Part shown: one piece after another, positions 28,501 to 35,743 of the stretch
How positions within the stretch are numbered: the first letter of the stretch is position 1
Layout: each line of letters begins with the position of its first letter
Origin: CAZSDU01 sp964429135
GTDB lineage: Bacteria > Bacteroidota > Bacteroidia > Bacteroidales > FEN-979
Assembly (NCBI GenBank): GCA_964429135.1
Contig: CAYSAU010000003.1
Span: 161,605-225,604 of the forward strand
Direction: 5' to 3'
Length of the DNA: 64,000 nucleotides
Position numbers and translations under genes: made by a program
The notes under the pieces: model-generated
Seen by the model: the letters and a program-made list of their open reading frames with translations, nothing else
The model's database searches: none
What the model was told of the DNA's origin: nothing

Positions 28501-29844
28501 AGAACGGCAAAATTTTCATATACTCAGGGCAACGGGACTTCTCTTCCCGGATTCATCCCTGAACCCGACGCCCTGGGAAACAACTGGTCGTCCAATGCAC
28601 CTGGATTGGGATTTATTTTCGGAGATCAGAAGGACATTCGGGGCAAAGCCATCGACAAAGGTTGGCTAACCCTGGATACCATGCTGAATACAGCCTACAG
28701 CAATAAGTTCAATGAAAAACTGGACATCAGTATTTCGGTGGAGCCTATCAAAGACCTGCGCATCGAAATAAATGCCACCCGTACTTATTCCCGGGCGCAT
28801 CAGGAATATTTCCGGGCCAATGAACAAGGGAATTTCCCAAGCGATCCATTATCTCCCATGGATATGGGAAGTTTCTCCATGTCCTATATCATCATCGGAA
28901 CCTCTTTCGATAAAGAAAATGAATTCGGGCAATCGGTGACTTTCGAAAAAATGAAACAGATGCGGCTTCAGATCGCGCAACGCTATGCTGCTATGAATCC
29001 GAACTACAATGGCCAGGTGGATTCGACCGGCTTCCCCGTGGGATACGGAATGACGAACCAGGAAGTCCTTAATACTGCTTTCATGGCTGCTTATACAGGC
29101 AGGGACCCTTCCAACATAAGCCTGAACTGTTTCCCCAATATCCCCCTTCCAAATTGGAGGATTACCTATGATGGTTTGTCCAAACTGAAAATATTTAAAA
29201 GTTTCCTGAGAACGTTCACCCTTTCTCATGCTTATCTTTCAACCTATAACATCGGATCTTTTAATTCCAATATCCGCTTCCGTGAATTGGAAGGCTATCC
29301 TGTCGCCCTCGATAATGCCAATAATTTTATCCCCAGGAATCAGATCACTGTCATTACCATAACCGAGCAATTCAATCCACTGATCAAGGCTGACCTCGGA
29401 TTTATCAACAGCCTCCTGGCCAGCCTCGAAATGCGGCGTTCGCGGAATCTTTCTTTCAGTTTTGCCAATAATCAGTTGACCGAGATCACGTCTAATGAAT
29501 TCATTGTCGGACTCGGATACCGTTTCAAAGGTATCCGGTTGAATTTTTCCGGGCTTTTTGGCGGAGGGAATAAAACCAAAACCAACTCAGACCTCAACCT
29601 TAAACTCGATTTCTCTTTAAGACAGAACAAAACCGTGCTCCGTAAAATCGATCAGGATGTCAATCAGGTATCCGTTGGGCAGCAGGTCATGACCCTGAAT
29701 TTTTCAGCCGATTATAACCTGAGCCAAAAATTCAACATTCGTTTTTATTTTGATAAAATCATCAACACCCCGTATGTTTCCAACCAGTATCGCACATCCA
29801 ATACAAAAGGCGGGATTGCGTTGCGGTTTACTCTTTCCCAGTAA
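22579..29844 (+). CDS. sprA: Cell-surface protein SprA, type IX secretion translocon
   Basis: A giant 2421-residue outer-membrane barrel, the protein-conducting pore of the type IX secretion system (Sov in Porphyromonas). It starts with an extended signal peptide (about 1-37). Family marks include the DDFEGAKS motif near residue 840, long stretches of amphipathic beta strands through the whole chain, and a C-terminal strand ending in Phe-Thr-Leu-Ser-Gln. A lysine-rich insert near 1930-1960 (NKQDSLKDKKPRVN) is probably a loop. Translation starts at GTG 22579, overlapping the ruvA stop as GTGA, which implies translational coupling. Its presence predicts other T9SS genes and C-terminal-domain cargo elsewhere in the genome; none is seen here. 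Confidence 0.96.
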   Translation: MKKLFSVRKFTAFVSCHFVCLILLFVLHISWTFGGVVGNYRHDSPLSAPPDTLRGDTIRLRYPFTEENVFPGSGQENKIYLKNPSNLNTTVEYDPVTRQYYYTYKIGDITYRLPTTLTYEEYQDMDLQSMISNYWKERAEVASMDNARGLIPKIVIPGKVFETIFGNNTVDIRPQGSAEINFGIISNRRDDPMLNTRQRRQTNFDFDEKIQMNVIAKIGDKIEFKVNYNTEATFDFENKLKLKYEGKEDDIIQLIEAGDVNLPLSSTLIRGTESLFGIKTKLRFGRTTVTAIYSQQKSETKNITVQGNAQTTRFKIRADEYEENKHFFISQYFREHYKEALQKLPIVNSSVNILKVEVWVTNIGAAITENRNIVAFMDLGENSPYNSRLFTGYPGRYLPNNNSNNLFQVIMPNPADTAKVRNINKVTDYLKGPPFFLVSGMDFEKIESARKLLPSEYSFNPKLGFISLNTGLNSDQTLAIAYQYQVVGDTVIYQVGEFSDQGINSPQGLIVKLLKSTSLNTKIPTWKLMMKNVYPLGAYQLQSNDFTLNILYSGNANGVPTAYLTEGRIKGVPLLRVLSLDNLNQQFNPPPDGMFDFIDNAATLGGTIQSSNGRVFFPVLEPFGQDLRDSIQDPELADKYCFDSLYTMTKTMARQYPDKNKFLLEGFYKASAGAEISLNALNVPAGSVHVTAGGVELQENVHYTVDYTLGRVRIINEGILNSGTPINISLESNEMFNIQTKRLMGAHIDYKINKDFNIGATILNLNERPLTQKVNYGDEPMSNTIWGMTLSYRTQSRLLTRWIDALPLISTKAVSNISVDAEFAHFIPGHSKAIGKTGTTYIDDFEGAKSTIDLKNIGTWFMASTPQGQNAYGLFPEGAAGTGLSYGYNRAKLAWYIIDPLFYDKNTSLVPPNVTPRELSNQYVRQIWETEVFPNKQPLNGVPVNLAVLNMAYYPSERGPYNYDVTPSSFSRGLNEDGTLAHPETRWGGIMRKIETTDFDATNIQYLEFWMMDPFVYDSTNSGELYFNLGDISEDILRDGRKSYENGLPTSALVTNVDTTIWGRVPTLQALVDAFDNDPASRPYQDVGYDGLRNVDELSFFDTTYMNKIRNAFGEGSVAYQNASKDPSSDDFHYFRGTDYDNTPEFSSVLERYKKYNGPEGNSPSSEQSPETYQTIATTLPNIEDINKDNTLSETERYYQYVVQLNRDQMKPGMNYITNVYRATDIPLADGTRGAVNWYQFKIPIRTPDKVVGSINDFTSIRFMRMFFKNFERPIVCRFATLELTRGEWRKYNYSLLTPGEYIPDDYQNQTSFDMATVSIEENGSKEPIPYVMPPGIQRETNWGSINMQQLNEQSMVLKTCNLVDGDARATYKTTEFDFRQFKRLKMFVHAEQSLRSQNLKYGDLTIFMRLGSDFTENFYEYEIPLSFTPWGTKSDNPEAIWPESNAFDISLDRLVEVKYNRYVAMRQPGSTLSESLPYAEYDGKNRITVVGSPTISDVKAIMIGIRNPKKSAQSQDDDGQSKCAEIWVDELRLSDFNKQGGWAATARIAADLADLGRVQLSGSYYSAGFGTLEQKQTQRLMESVTNVGVDLDLELGKFFPEKAGVKIPVHFDYSLVKNTPKYDPLNPDIYLSDVLDSYDTKAQRDSIKGITESYTQRKNFNLMNVRKERTSDKKPQIYDLENFNISYSYSEIFHRDVDVEYDLQKRYTGALGYNFTVKPKNVTPFAKSKLLSKSKAFALIKDFNFYYLPRAFTFRTNMNREFNQRKFRNKSTGIVPMETFYFKRWDWSRLYDLKYDFSKSLKVSLNANANAFINEPPGQIDRSNRSQVWDEIFSFGTMSNYTQQFNVTWDIPVAKIPMLDFITLTAGYQANFRWNASPISIQSQFANTIENSSNKILNGGLNLVTLYNKVPYLKKINTSSQAANIRGNQPASPKNTPQVKDPKNKQDSLKDKKPRVNIGKILLDGTLRFLMGIRTAKFSYTQGNGTSLPGFIPEPDALGNNWSSNAPGLGFIFGDQKDIRGKAIDKGWLTLDTMLNTAYSNKFNEKLDISISVEPIKDLRIEINATRTYSRAHQEYFRANEQGNFPSDPLSPMDMGSFSMSYIIIGTSFDKENEFGQSVTFEKMKQMRLQIAQRYAAMNPNYNGQVDSTGFPVGYGMTNQEVLNTAFMAAYTGRDPSNISLNCFPNIPLPNWRITYDGLSKLKIFKSFLRTFTLSHAYLSTYNIGSFNSNIRFRELEGYPVALDNANNFIPRNQITVITITEQFNPLIKADLGFINSLLASLEMRRSRNLSFSFANNQLTEITSNEFIVGLGYRFKGIRLNFSGLFGGGNKTKTNSDLNLKLDFSLRQNKTVLRKIDQDVNQVSVGQQVMTLNFSADYNLSQKFNIRFYFDKIINTPYVSNQYRTSNTKGGIALRFTLSQ

Positions 29845-29892
29845 TATAGAGCTTCAATTTTTCAAAGCATCATTTCATAAGAAAAAAAGATG

Positions 29893-29900
29893 TATTTTTA
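29893..29900 (+). promoter_or_regulatory. Possible -7 promoter element (TATTTTTA) for gcvH
   Basis: TATTTTTA differs by one base from TAnnTTTG and lies 24 bases before the gcvH ATG in the 80-base gap after sprA. Weak evidence. Confidence 0.3.
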
Positions 29901-29924
29901 CCAAAACAATTTAACAATCATTTT

Positions 29925-30305
29925 ATGAACGTTCCGGAAAATCTCAGGTACACTAAAGACCATGAATGGCTGAAAGTCGAAGGTGATCATGCCTATGTTG
30001 GCATCACAGATTTTGCCCAGCATGAGTTGGGCGATATTGTTTTTATTGAAGTAGAAACAGTGGGTGAAATTCTTGAAAGACAGGAATCATTCGGAACCAT
30101 AGAGGCAGTCAAAACGGTCTCAGACATGTTTATGCCAGTAGGTGGTGAAATTCTCGAATTCAACGAAGAACTTACCACTAAACCTGAAATTATCAATCAG
30201 GATCCTTATGAAAAAGGCTGGGTGATCAAGATCAAAATGAACCATCCTGAAGAAGTTTCAGAACTCATGGATCCCACCCAGTATAAAGCACAGATTCAGG
30301 CTTGA
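29925..30305 (+). CDS. gcvH: Glycine cleavage system H protein
   Basis: A 126-residue lipoyl carrier that shuttles the aminomethyl group between the P, T and L proteins of glycine cleavage. The start NVPENLRYTKDHEWL is characteristic, and the lipoylated Lys is residue 63 in FGTIEAVKTVSD. Length is standard. The other gcv genes are absent from the window. Its place between sprA and a VanZ-like gene is a linkage seen in other Bacteroidota, likely not functional in meaning. Confidence 0.97.
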   Translation: MNVPENLRYTKDHEWLKVEGDHAYVGITDFAQHELGDIVFIEVETVGEILERQESFGTIEAVKTVSDMFMPVGGEILEFNEELTTKPEIINQDPYEKGWVIKIKMNHPEEVSELMDPTQYKAQIQA

Positions 30306-30326
30306 CAAAGCTGAATCATCTTTAGT

Positions 30327-30722
30327 GTGCAACGGTTAACAATATTTCTACAGAATAACTACCCGGCTATTCTTTGGGGAGTTGGTATTTTCCTGCTGAC
30401 CAGTTTACCCGGGGGCATGTTCCCTGATATTCCGAAGTTTATCGATCTTTTCCAACCCGATAAATTAGTACATGTTTTCATTTTCATGGTTTTTGTTTTT
30501 CTTTTACTTCAGGGATTTACACGGGATGGGAATCCGGGTATTATCCGTCAGCACGCGCTGGTCATTGGCCTGACCATTGCCATTTCCATCGGTGGAATTA
30601 CCGAAATCATACAGGCTTATTTGGTTCCCATGCGGGTGGCATCTCCCTATGATTTTATCGCCAATGTCATAGGCTGCCTGGTGGGATGGGGAGCCTACGC
30701 TTTTTATAAAAAAAGCAATTAA
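30327..30722 (+). CDS. VanZ-like small membrane protein
   Basis: A 131-residue protein with four hydrophobic segments (about 9-27, 45-62, 72-91 and 103-125). The pattern PDIPKFIDLFQPDKLVHVFIFMVF, with Asp-Lys-hydrophobic-His, and the later GGITEIIQAYLVPMRVASPYDFIANVIG motif are the VanZ-family hallmarks. The start is GTG at 30327, 21 bases after gcvH. VanZ of enterococci gives low-level teicoplanin resistance, but most family members are uncharacterised and no resistance should be inferred here. Probably co-transcribed with gcvH. Confidence 0.85.
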   Translation: MQRLTIFLQNNYPAILWGVGIFLLTSLPGGMFPDIPKFIDLFQPDKLVHVFIFMVFVFLLLQGFTRDGNPGIIRQHALVIGLTIAISIGGITEIIQAYLVPMRVASPYDFIANVIGCLVGWGAYAFYKKSN

Positions 30723-30739
30723 GAATAAAGAGCTGAAAA

Positions 30740-32554
30740 TTAGGAATGGAAAAAATCGTAAAGCATTCTTCCTTTTGATTTTCCAATTGTCTCCTGTAAA
30801 GATTCAAGAGAAGCAAGTTTAATGTTTTTCACTGATTTGAACTTCCTGAGTAATTTCTGGTTTAAAGAAAAACCAATACCGGGGATTCCCGTGAGTTGCG
30901 GGGACATGGCAGCTTTCTCCCTTCGGCGGCGATGATGGGTGATTCCGAAGCGGTGTGATTCGTCCCTCATCTGCTGAATAATCCTGAGGGTTTCCGATTT
31001 CTTATCTAGGTACAATGGAATAGGATCATTGGGGTAATAAATTTCTTCCAGTTTCTTTGCAATACCGATAATGGATATTTTCCCATTCAAATGAAGTTTT
31101 TCCAGGCTTCTGAGGGCAGCATTGAGCTGCCCCTTTCCCCCATCCACCACAATGAGCTGAGGCAAAGGTTTTTTTTCTTCTTTCAAACGTTTGTAACGGC
31201 GGTAAATGACCTCTTCCATGGAAGCAAAATCATCCGGGCCTTCCACGGTTTTGATATTGAAATGACGGTACTCGCTTTTATCGGGTCTGGCATGTTTAAA
31301 ACAAACCATGGCCGCAACCGGATGGCTTCCCTGAATGTTTGAATTATCAAAACATTCTATATGAACCGGCAATTCCGTCATACGGAGATCCTTCATCATG
31401 GTATCCAGTATCCTTTGGCTACGACGTTCGGGATCCACGATTTCTTTTTGTTTTTCCTTTTCCGCCTGATAATATTTCACATTACGCTGAGAAAGTTCCA
31501 GTAGCTTTTTTTTATCTCCTTTTTTAGGAACGGTAAGCGTGACTCCAGGAATCGGGTAGTCCAACGGTAAAGGTAGGATGATTTCTGGGGATGCGCTCTC
31601 AAACCTTTGCCTGATTTCGGTAATGGCCAGGGCAAGAAGTTCCTGTGGGCTTTCATCAAGTTTTTTGTGAAGTTCAATGGTGTGAACCTGGATTATCGCG
31701 CCATTCATCACTTTCATAAAGTTCACGTAAGCGGCTATGCCTTCGGCAGCAATGGAAAACACATCAACATTATGGATAGAAGTATTCACAACTGTTGATT
31801 TGCTTTGATATTTTTCAACCAGCAACAGTTTTTCTTTTACATAATGAGCCTTCTCGAATTCAAGCCTGTCTGCATACTCCATCATCAATTCGCGCAGTTG
31901 TTTTGCGACCATGCTGATATTACCCCTGATGACCTCTTTGATAGCCGAGATGGAACGATCATAGTCCTCAGCCGATTGCAACCCCTCACAAGGACCTTTA
32001 CAATTCCCGATATGATATTCGAGACATACCTTGAATCTTCCTGACAGGATGTTCTTTGTGGTCAGATGCAGGGAGCAATTACGCAAGGGATACAACTGAC
32101 GGGAGAGCTCGAGCAAAGTGTTCATTAATCTTACATTGGCATAAGGGCCAAAATAATCCGATCCGTCACGAATCATATTCCGGGTGGAGAAAATTCTCGG
32201 GAAAGGCTCATTTTTTATACAAATCCAGGGAAAGGTCTTATCATCCTTCAGGGCTACATTGTAATGAGGCTGATATTTCTTGATCAGGTTGTTCTCCAGC
32301 AGTAAAGCATCCTGTTCTGTTTCCACTACAATATATTTAATATCCGCGATCTTTCTGACCAGCATTTGAACTTTTCCACTAATGGAATTGATTTTGGCGA
32401 AATAGGAACTGACGCGTTTTTTCAGGTCCTTTGCTTTCCCGACATAAATGATCCTGTTCTTATCATCATAATACTGATAGACTCCTGGCTTGTGGGGAAG
32501 GTTCCTGACAATCGGCTCCAGTTGAGAGAAATATTTATTCAGTGCATGGGCCAC
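30740..32554 (-). CDS. uvrC: Excinuclease ABC subunit C
   Basis: The 604-residue dual nuclease of nucleotide excision repair, which cuts on both sides of a UvrB-bound lesion. Domains in order: GIY-YIG nuclease (about 16-100, HKPGVYQYYD and YVGKAKDLKKR), UVR motif for UvrB binding (about 205-240), RNase H-like 5' nuclease (about 390-540, with ECFDNSNIQG and VVDGGKGQL), and a C-terminal helix-hairpin-helix pair (LTGIPGIGFSLNQKLL). Length is normal. The start at 32554 overlaps the 3' end of the flavodoxin gene by 20 bases, so the two are likely co-transcribed and coupled. Confidence 0.96.
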   Translation of the reverse strand: MAHALNKYFSQLEPIVRNLPHKPGVYQYYDDKNRIIYVGKAKDLKKRVSSYFAKINSISGKVQMLVRKIADIKYIVVETEQDALLLENNLIKKYQPHYNVALKDDKTFPWICIKNEPFPRIFSTRNMIRDGSDYFGPYANVRLMNTLLELSRQLYPLRNCSLHLTTKNILSGRFKVCLEYHIGNCKGPCEGLQSAEDYDRSISAIKEVIRGNISMVAKQLRELMMEYADRLEFEKAHYVKEKLLLVEKYQSKSTVVNTSIHNVDVFSIAAEGIAAYVNFMKVMNGAIIQVHTIELHKKLDESPQELLALAITEIRQRFESASPEIILPLPLDYPIPGVTLTVPKKGDKKKLLELSQRNVKYYQAEKEKQKEIVDPERRSQRILDTMMKDLRMTELPVHIECFDNSNIQGSHPVAAMVCFKHARPDKSEYRHFNIKTVEGPDDFASMEEVIYRRYKRLKEEKKPLPQLIVVDGGKGQLNAALRSLEKLHLNGKISIIGIAKKLEEIYYPNDPIPLYLDKKSETLRIIQQMRDESHRFGITHHRRRREKAAMSPQLTGIPGIGFSLNQKLLRKFKSVKNIKLASLESLQETIGKSKGRMLYDFFHS

Positions 32555-33080
32555 CCGGAAATTCTTGTATAATTTTTTTACAAAATTCTATCGCGTTTCC
32601 CACTTCTCTTTCATCCGGATGCCCCAGGGTTTCTTCACGTAACCCGGCAAATTTTTCCAGCATGGGTATTCTACTCGAGCTAAGCATATTGGCAGCTGAG
32701 GCGCTGAGCTCCCCGCGACAATGAAAGAATCCTGTTATCGTAGCATTTCCTGCTGCCTCCCTGCATTTCTGAAGGATCCCATCCAAGATCTTTTTCATCT
32801 CAGGATCATCGCTGAGCGGATCCATGGCATGGGTCACAAATAAAGCGACAGCATGCTTTTTTGTCAAACGGGAAAGGAAATGGCGGGCTTGTTTTGCCGG
32901 ACCGAATTGCCAGACCGGAAATCCTGCAAAAATCAAATCAAAATCAATGGGATCTTCCACCTCATCCATTCTTTTCAACATTTTCGGACAAGGAACAGTC
33001 TGAAACATGGCCTCGGCAATTTTTTTTGTATTTCCTGATTGTGAAAAATACGTAATGAGTATTTTCAAGGAATTTTCCAT
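32535..33080 (-). CDS. Flavodoxin family protein
   Basis: A 181-residue cytoplasmic FMN-binding protein. The phosphate-binding loop TYFSQSGNTKKIAEAMF is at about 10-26 and the second FMN loop FAGFPVWQFGPAKQARHFL at about 51-69. Longer than a classic flavodoxin because of an extra C-terminal helix region (about 120-181) containing GFFHCRGEL. It likely works as an electron carrier or as a small flavin reductase. The gene runs 20 bases into uvrC. Whether the two are related in function is unknown; the overlap may be only compaction. Confidence 0.85.
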   Translation of the reverse strand: MENSLKILITYFSQSGNTKKIAEAMFQTVPCPKMLKRMDEVEDPIDFDLIFAGFPVWQFGPAKQARHFLSRLTKKHAVALFVTHAMDPLSDDPEMKKILDGILQKCREAAGNATITGFFHCRGELSASAANMLSSSRIPMLEKFAGLREETLGHPDEREVGNAIEFCKKIIQEFPGGPCTE

Positions 33081-33132
33081 TCCTCAAAAATAGAAAAATT
33101 ACCGGTTTATTGGTTTTCAGACTGAATTATTC

Positions 33133-34278
33133 TTACTGACTAACCAGTGAATGGTATATCTCCAGCAACTTTTCAAAGGAATGCTCAATCCGGTAATGGG
33201 ATGACTTCCCGAGATATGCACTTTTTTCTTTTCGGAGCTCCTCAGGATGTTCTATCCAGTAGTCAATCCTCCTTGTCAGAATATTAATGTCATTGCCTGG
33301 AAAAAGAAAGCGTTCATCCAAGGCAAATTGCGAGGTAGCACTTTTTTCGCTTTGGGCAATCAATACTGGAAGTCCGCATCCCATGGCCTCCAGAACGGTC
33401 ATACACTCCACTTCTATCGTGGCAGCATGAATGTACAAATCAGCAAGGTTGTAATAATAAACTAATTCTTCCGGTGTCAAACTAAGGAAAACCGGAGGAT
33501 TGGGCAAAGCTGATCCAAGATGCTGAAGTTTTTCTTTTATCGGACCTTCGCCAATAATATGAAGGCAAATCTTTTCACCATACTTCGACCCTTTGATCGC
33601 CTGGATAATGGTATCATGATGCTTTTCAGGTGCCAGCCTGCCCACAGTAAGAATGATGAATTGACCTTTCAGGGAATCTGGCCTTTCCACCATCCGTGGC
33701 TGAAATATCGGCAAAAATCCATTTGAAATGATGGTGGCAGATGATTTTAAGCCATGACGTTTTAATTCCTCCTCAGCAAAACTGCTGGGACAAATCACCC
33801 TATCGGCTTTGTTGTAAATTGTTTTCATCCAGATCTGATAGCAATACCGGATAAAACCCTGGGAATGAATGCCGGCATTGATGGCTAAATGCTCTGCCTG
33901 TATGTGAAAGGTGGCAACAATCGGTTTTTTCAGTTTTCCAGCCATTCGTACGGCTTCTATCCCGAGCAGGAAGGGAAATTGAATGTGAACAATATCACAA
34001 TCCCTGATGGCTTTTTTCAGTATCTTTCGGGACGGTAAAGCCAGGGGGGCCTGCATCCTTTTCATGATCCGTCTTACACCAATGGGATAGAAGCGAGGAA
34101 AGATAATTTTTCCAGGCGCAGCTATTCCGGTAGTCAATATGGATACATCATGATGATGAAGCCGAAGGAGATCGACAAAACGTCTAGTGGAAATGGTTGC
34201 CCCATTCTTACTGTCATCGTAAGAATCGATCACCATAAGAATGCACAAAGGTTTCTGTGACAAAACGGTATCGATCAT
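33133..34278 (-). CDS. GT4-family glycosyltransferase
   Basis: A 381-residue retaining GT-B glycosyltransferase. The N-terminal acceptor domain has a glycine-rich start (VIDSYDDSKNGATIST, about 17-32) and the C-terminal donor domain has LTVGRLAPEKHHDTII and the EX7E-type motif EVECMTVLEAMGCG, where the Glu residues bind the nucleotide-sugar. It is clearly similar to the GT4 encoded at 43.2 kb, both beginning with IDSY-D and sharing KPIV-FH. The sequence resembles diacylglycerol-type glucosyltransferases or mannosyltransferases; acceptor and sugar are unproven. The next gene upstream in the operon, 10 bases away, encodes a DUF2846 protein. Confidence 0.9.
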   Translation of the reverse strand: MIDTVLSQKPLCILMVIDSYDDSKNGATISTRRFVDLLRLHHHDVSILTTGIAAPGKIIFPRFYPIGVRRIMKRMQAPLALPSRKILKKAIRDCDIVHIQFPFLLGIEAVRMAGKLKKPIVATFHIQAEHLAINAGIHSQGFIRYCYQIWMKTIYNKADRVICPSSFAEEELKRHGLKSSATIISNGFLPIFQPRMVERPDSLKGQFIILTVGRLAPEKHHDTIIQAIKGSKYGEKICLHIIGEGPIKEKLQHLGSALPNPPVFLSLTPEELVYYYNLADLYIHAATIEVECMTVLEAMGCGLPVLIAQSEKSATSQFALDERFLFPGNDINILTRRIDYWIEHPEELRKEKSAYLGKSSHYRIEHSFEKLLEIYHSLVSQ

Positions 34279-34288
34279 CTTCGGAAAA

Positions 34289-34744
34289 TCAAAAACAATC
34301 CTTTAGCAACTTGCATTTCCGGATCTCTTTTTTTCCTTGATCAACAGAAACCTCTTCCAGGTATGGCCGGCCGACCCAGGTACCTGTCCGGATAGTTCCT
34401 TTGATAAAATAAGTAAGCCCGGGTTTTACCTCTATCATAACAGCAGATTGTTCTTTAGCCACTTCAGCAGAAACTTTTAAAATACCAGGTTGTGCAAAAT
34501 AAACCATATAGCTGCCATTATAAAGATGTATCGGGCAGATGGCGGTATCATTTGCCTTGACAGTATAATGAACGGCACTTCCACTGAAAGCAGAGGGTCT
34601 GAAAACATAAACCAAGGCCTTTCCTTCAGGAATAGCATTGACTTCCTGAAAGATAGTGGTGAGGTATTTCCCCTGAGAAAACACCATAAGCGGAAGGATG
34701 AGAATCAACGAAAAACAAATGAAAAATACTTTTTGATTTTTCAT
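34289..34744 (-). CDS. DUF2846-like secreted protein
   Basis: A 151-residue protein with a signal peptide (about 1-23, ending MVFSQ). The mature domain carries the pattern GKALVYVFRPSAFSGSAVHYTV and a later KPGLTYFIKGTI, which match the small beta-sandwich DUF2846 family. Members bind no known ligand that I can name. No Cys cluster, repeats or membrane spans in the mature part. It is followed after 10 bases by the GT4 gene. Likely periplasmic; function unknown. Confidence 0.7.
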   Translation of the reverse strand: MKNQKVFFICFSLILILPLMVFSQGKYLTTIFQEVNAIPEGKALVYVFRPSAFSGSAVHYTVKANDTAICPIHLYNGSYMVYFAQPGILKVSAEVAKEQSAVMIEVKPGLTYFIKGTIRTGTWVGRPYLEEVSVDQGKKEIRKCKLLKDCF

Positions 34745-34777
34745 AATACAAGGTTTAAGTGAATTTTAAAAGAAGTA

Positions 34778-35599
34778 TTAATCAGGTTTTATAAGTCCTA
34801 ATAAACGGAATGTTTCCATGGTAATCGTTTTCCTTGCCAAGGCAAAATCGCTGATCATTTTCTGATCCTTTGGTTCTATTAGGGTGGCAACAAAATAAAC
34901 CTTTTCTCCAATCTGCAGAATCCCAACAAACCATCCGTAATTATTCCCATTACGTAGGGACCAGCCGGTCTTACCACTAAGGGTATATTCAGGTGTTTTT
35001 TCAATGATCATGATGGATTTTACCGATTTCATCACTTCAGGAGAGAACGAGAATTCTTCTTCATAAAATCTTTGTAAAAAATCCACTTGCTGTCTGGGGG
35101 TGATTCGGGAATCCCCTTCAAGCCAGAAGCGGTCGATGTTGTCATCGTGAACGTCCATATTGCCAAAACGTATCAAATCCAGGTATCTTTTCATCCTAAT
35201 CGGATTAATTTTCACTGCCAATTCCTGATAGCAAGGAACGCAGGAAAGATGGAAAGCTTCTCTCAGGGTCATGTCTTTATTCCAGTAAGAAAAACTCCGG
35301 GCTTTCCCATCCCATTTAAAAATATAACCGGTGTCAATGGCTCCCGTTTGAAGACCGATCAAGGTATTAGGAATTTTAAAAGTGGAGGCAGGAAGATAAC
35401 CGCTATCCCAGACAGACGGTTGATATCCCAGTAATTCATTTTTATCCCGGTCAACAATCAGGATACTGCCTTTCATGCCATGTTTTTCAAAAAGCGACCG
35501 GATTTCTGCGATTTCACGGATACGCGGATTTTCCTGAGCTATTATCTTTCCGGAAAATATTAAAATCTGCAAAAAGATTATAATGAATAGTTTCATCAT
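34778..35599 (-). CDS. Class D (OXA-like) beta-lactamase
   Basis: A 273-residue serine beta-lactamase with a signal peptide (about 1-21). All class D motifs are present: the catalytic S72-T-F-K75, where the Lys is usually carbamylated, S119-C-V121, F145-G-N147 (the Y/FGN motif, here with Phe), W159 in FWLEG (the Trp that stabilises the carbamate), and K210-T-G212. Length is close to the usual 265-275. No integron, insertion sequence or resistance island lies near, so it is most likely a chromosomal intrinsic gene. Its spectrum cannot be told. The start is MM at 35599, preceded by a -7 element. A BlaR-like sensor domain is unlikely because there is no membrane domain. Confidence 0.92.
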   Translation of the reverse strand: MMKLFIIIFLQILIFSGKIIAQENPRIREIAEIRSLFEKHGMKGSILIVDRDKNELLGYQPSVWDSGYLPASTFKIPNTLIGLQTGAIDTGYIFKWDGKARSFSYWNKDMTLREAFHLSCVPCYQELAVKINPIRMKRYLDLIRFGNMDVHDDNIDRFWLEGDSRITPRQQVDFLQRFYEEEFSFSPEVMKSVKSIMIIEKTPEYTLSGKTGWSLRNGNNYGWFVGILQIGEKVYFVATLIEPKDQKMISDFALARKTITMETFRLLGLIKPD

Positions 35600-35623
35600 G
35601 ATTTTTTCTTAGTGTACTACCTA

Positions 35624-35631
35624 CAAAGATA
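35624..35631 (-). promoter_or_regulatory. -7 promoter element (TATCTTTG) for the class D beta-lactamase
   Basis: Read on the minus strand, TATCTTTG lies 24 bases upstream of the ATG at 35599. It gives the beta-lactamase its own apparently constitutive promoter; no operator-like dyad was noticed. Confidence 0.6.
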
Positions 35632-35707
35632 AAAACAAACTGATCAATATATGTAATGTTTTTATTTTTAACTATTGATTTAATGCCAGGTATTTTGACA
35701 ATATTGG

Positions 35708-35715
35708 TAATTTTG
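35708..35715 (+). promoter_or_regulatory. -7 promoter element (TAATTTTG) for the ferredoxin-nitroreductase gene
   Basis: TAATTTTG lies 28 bases before the ATG at 35744, in the 145-base divergent gap shared with the beta-lactamase promoter. Confidence 0.55.
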
Positions 35716-35743
35716 ATCAATTTCATTTTAAATCGGATTAATC

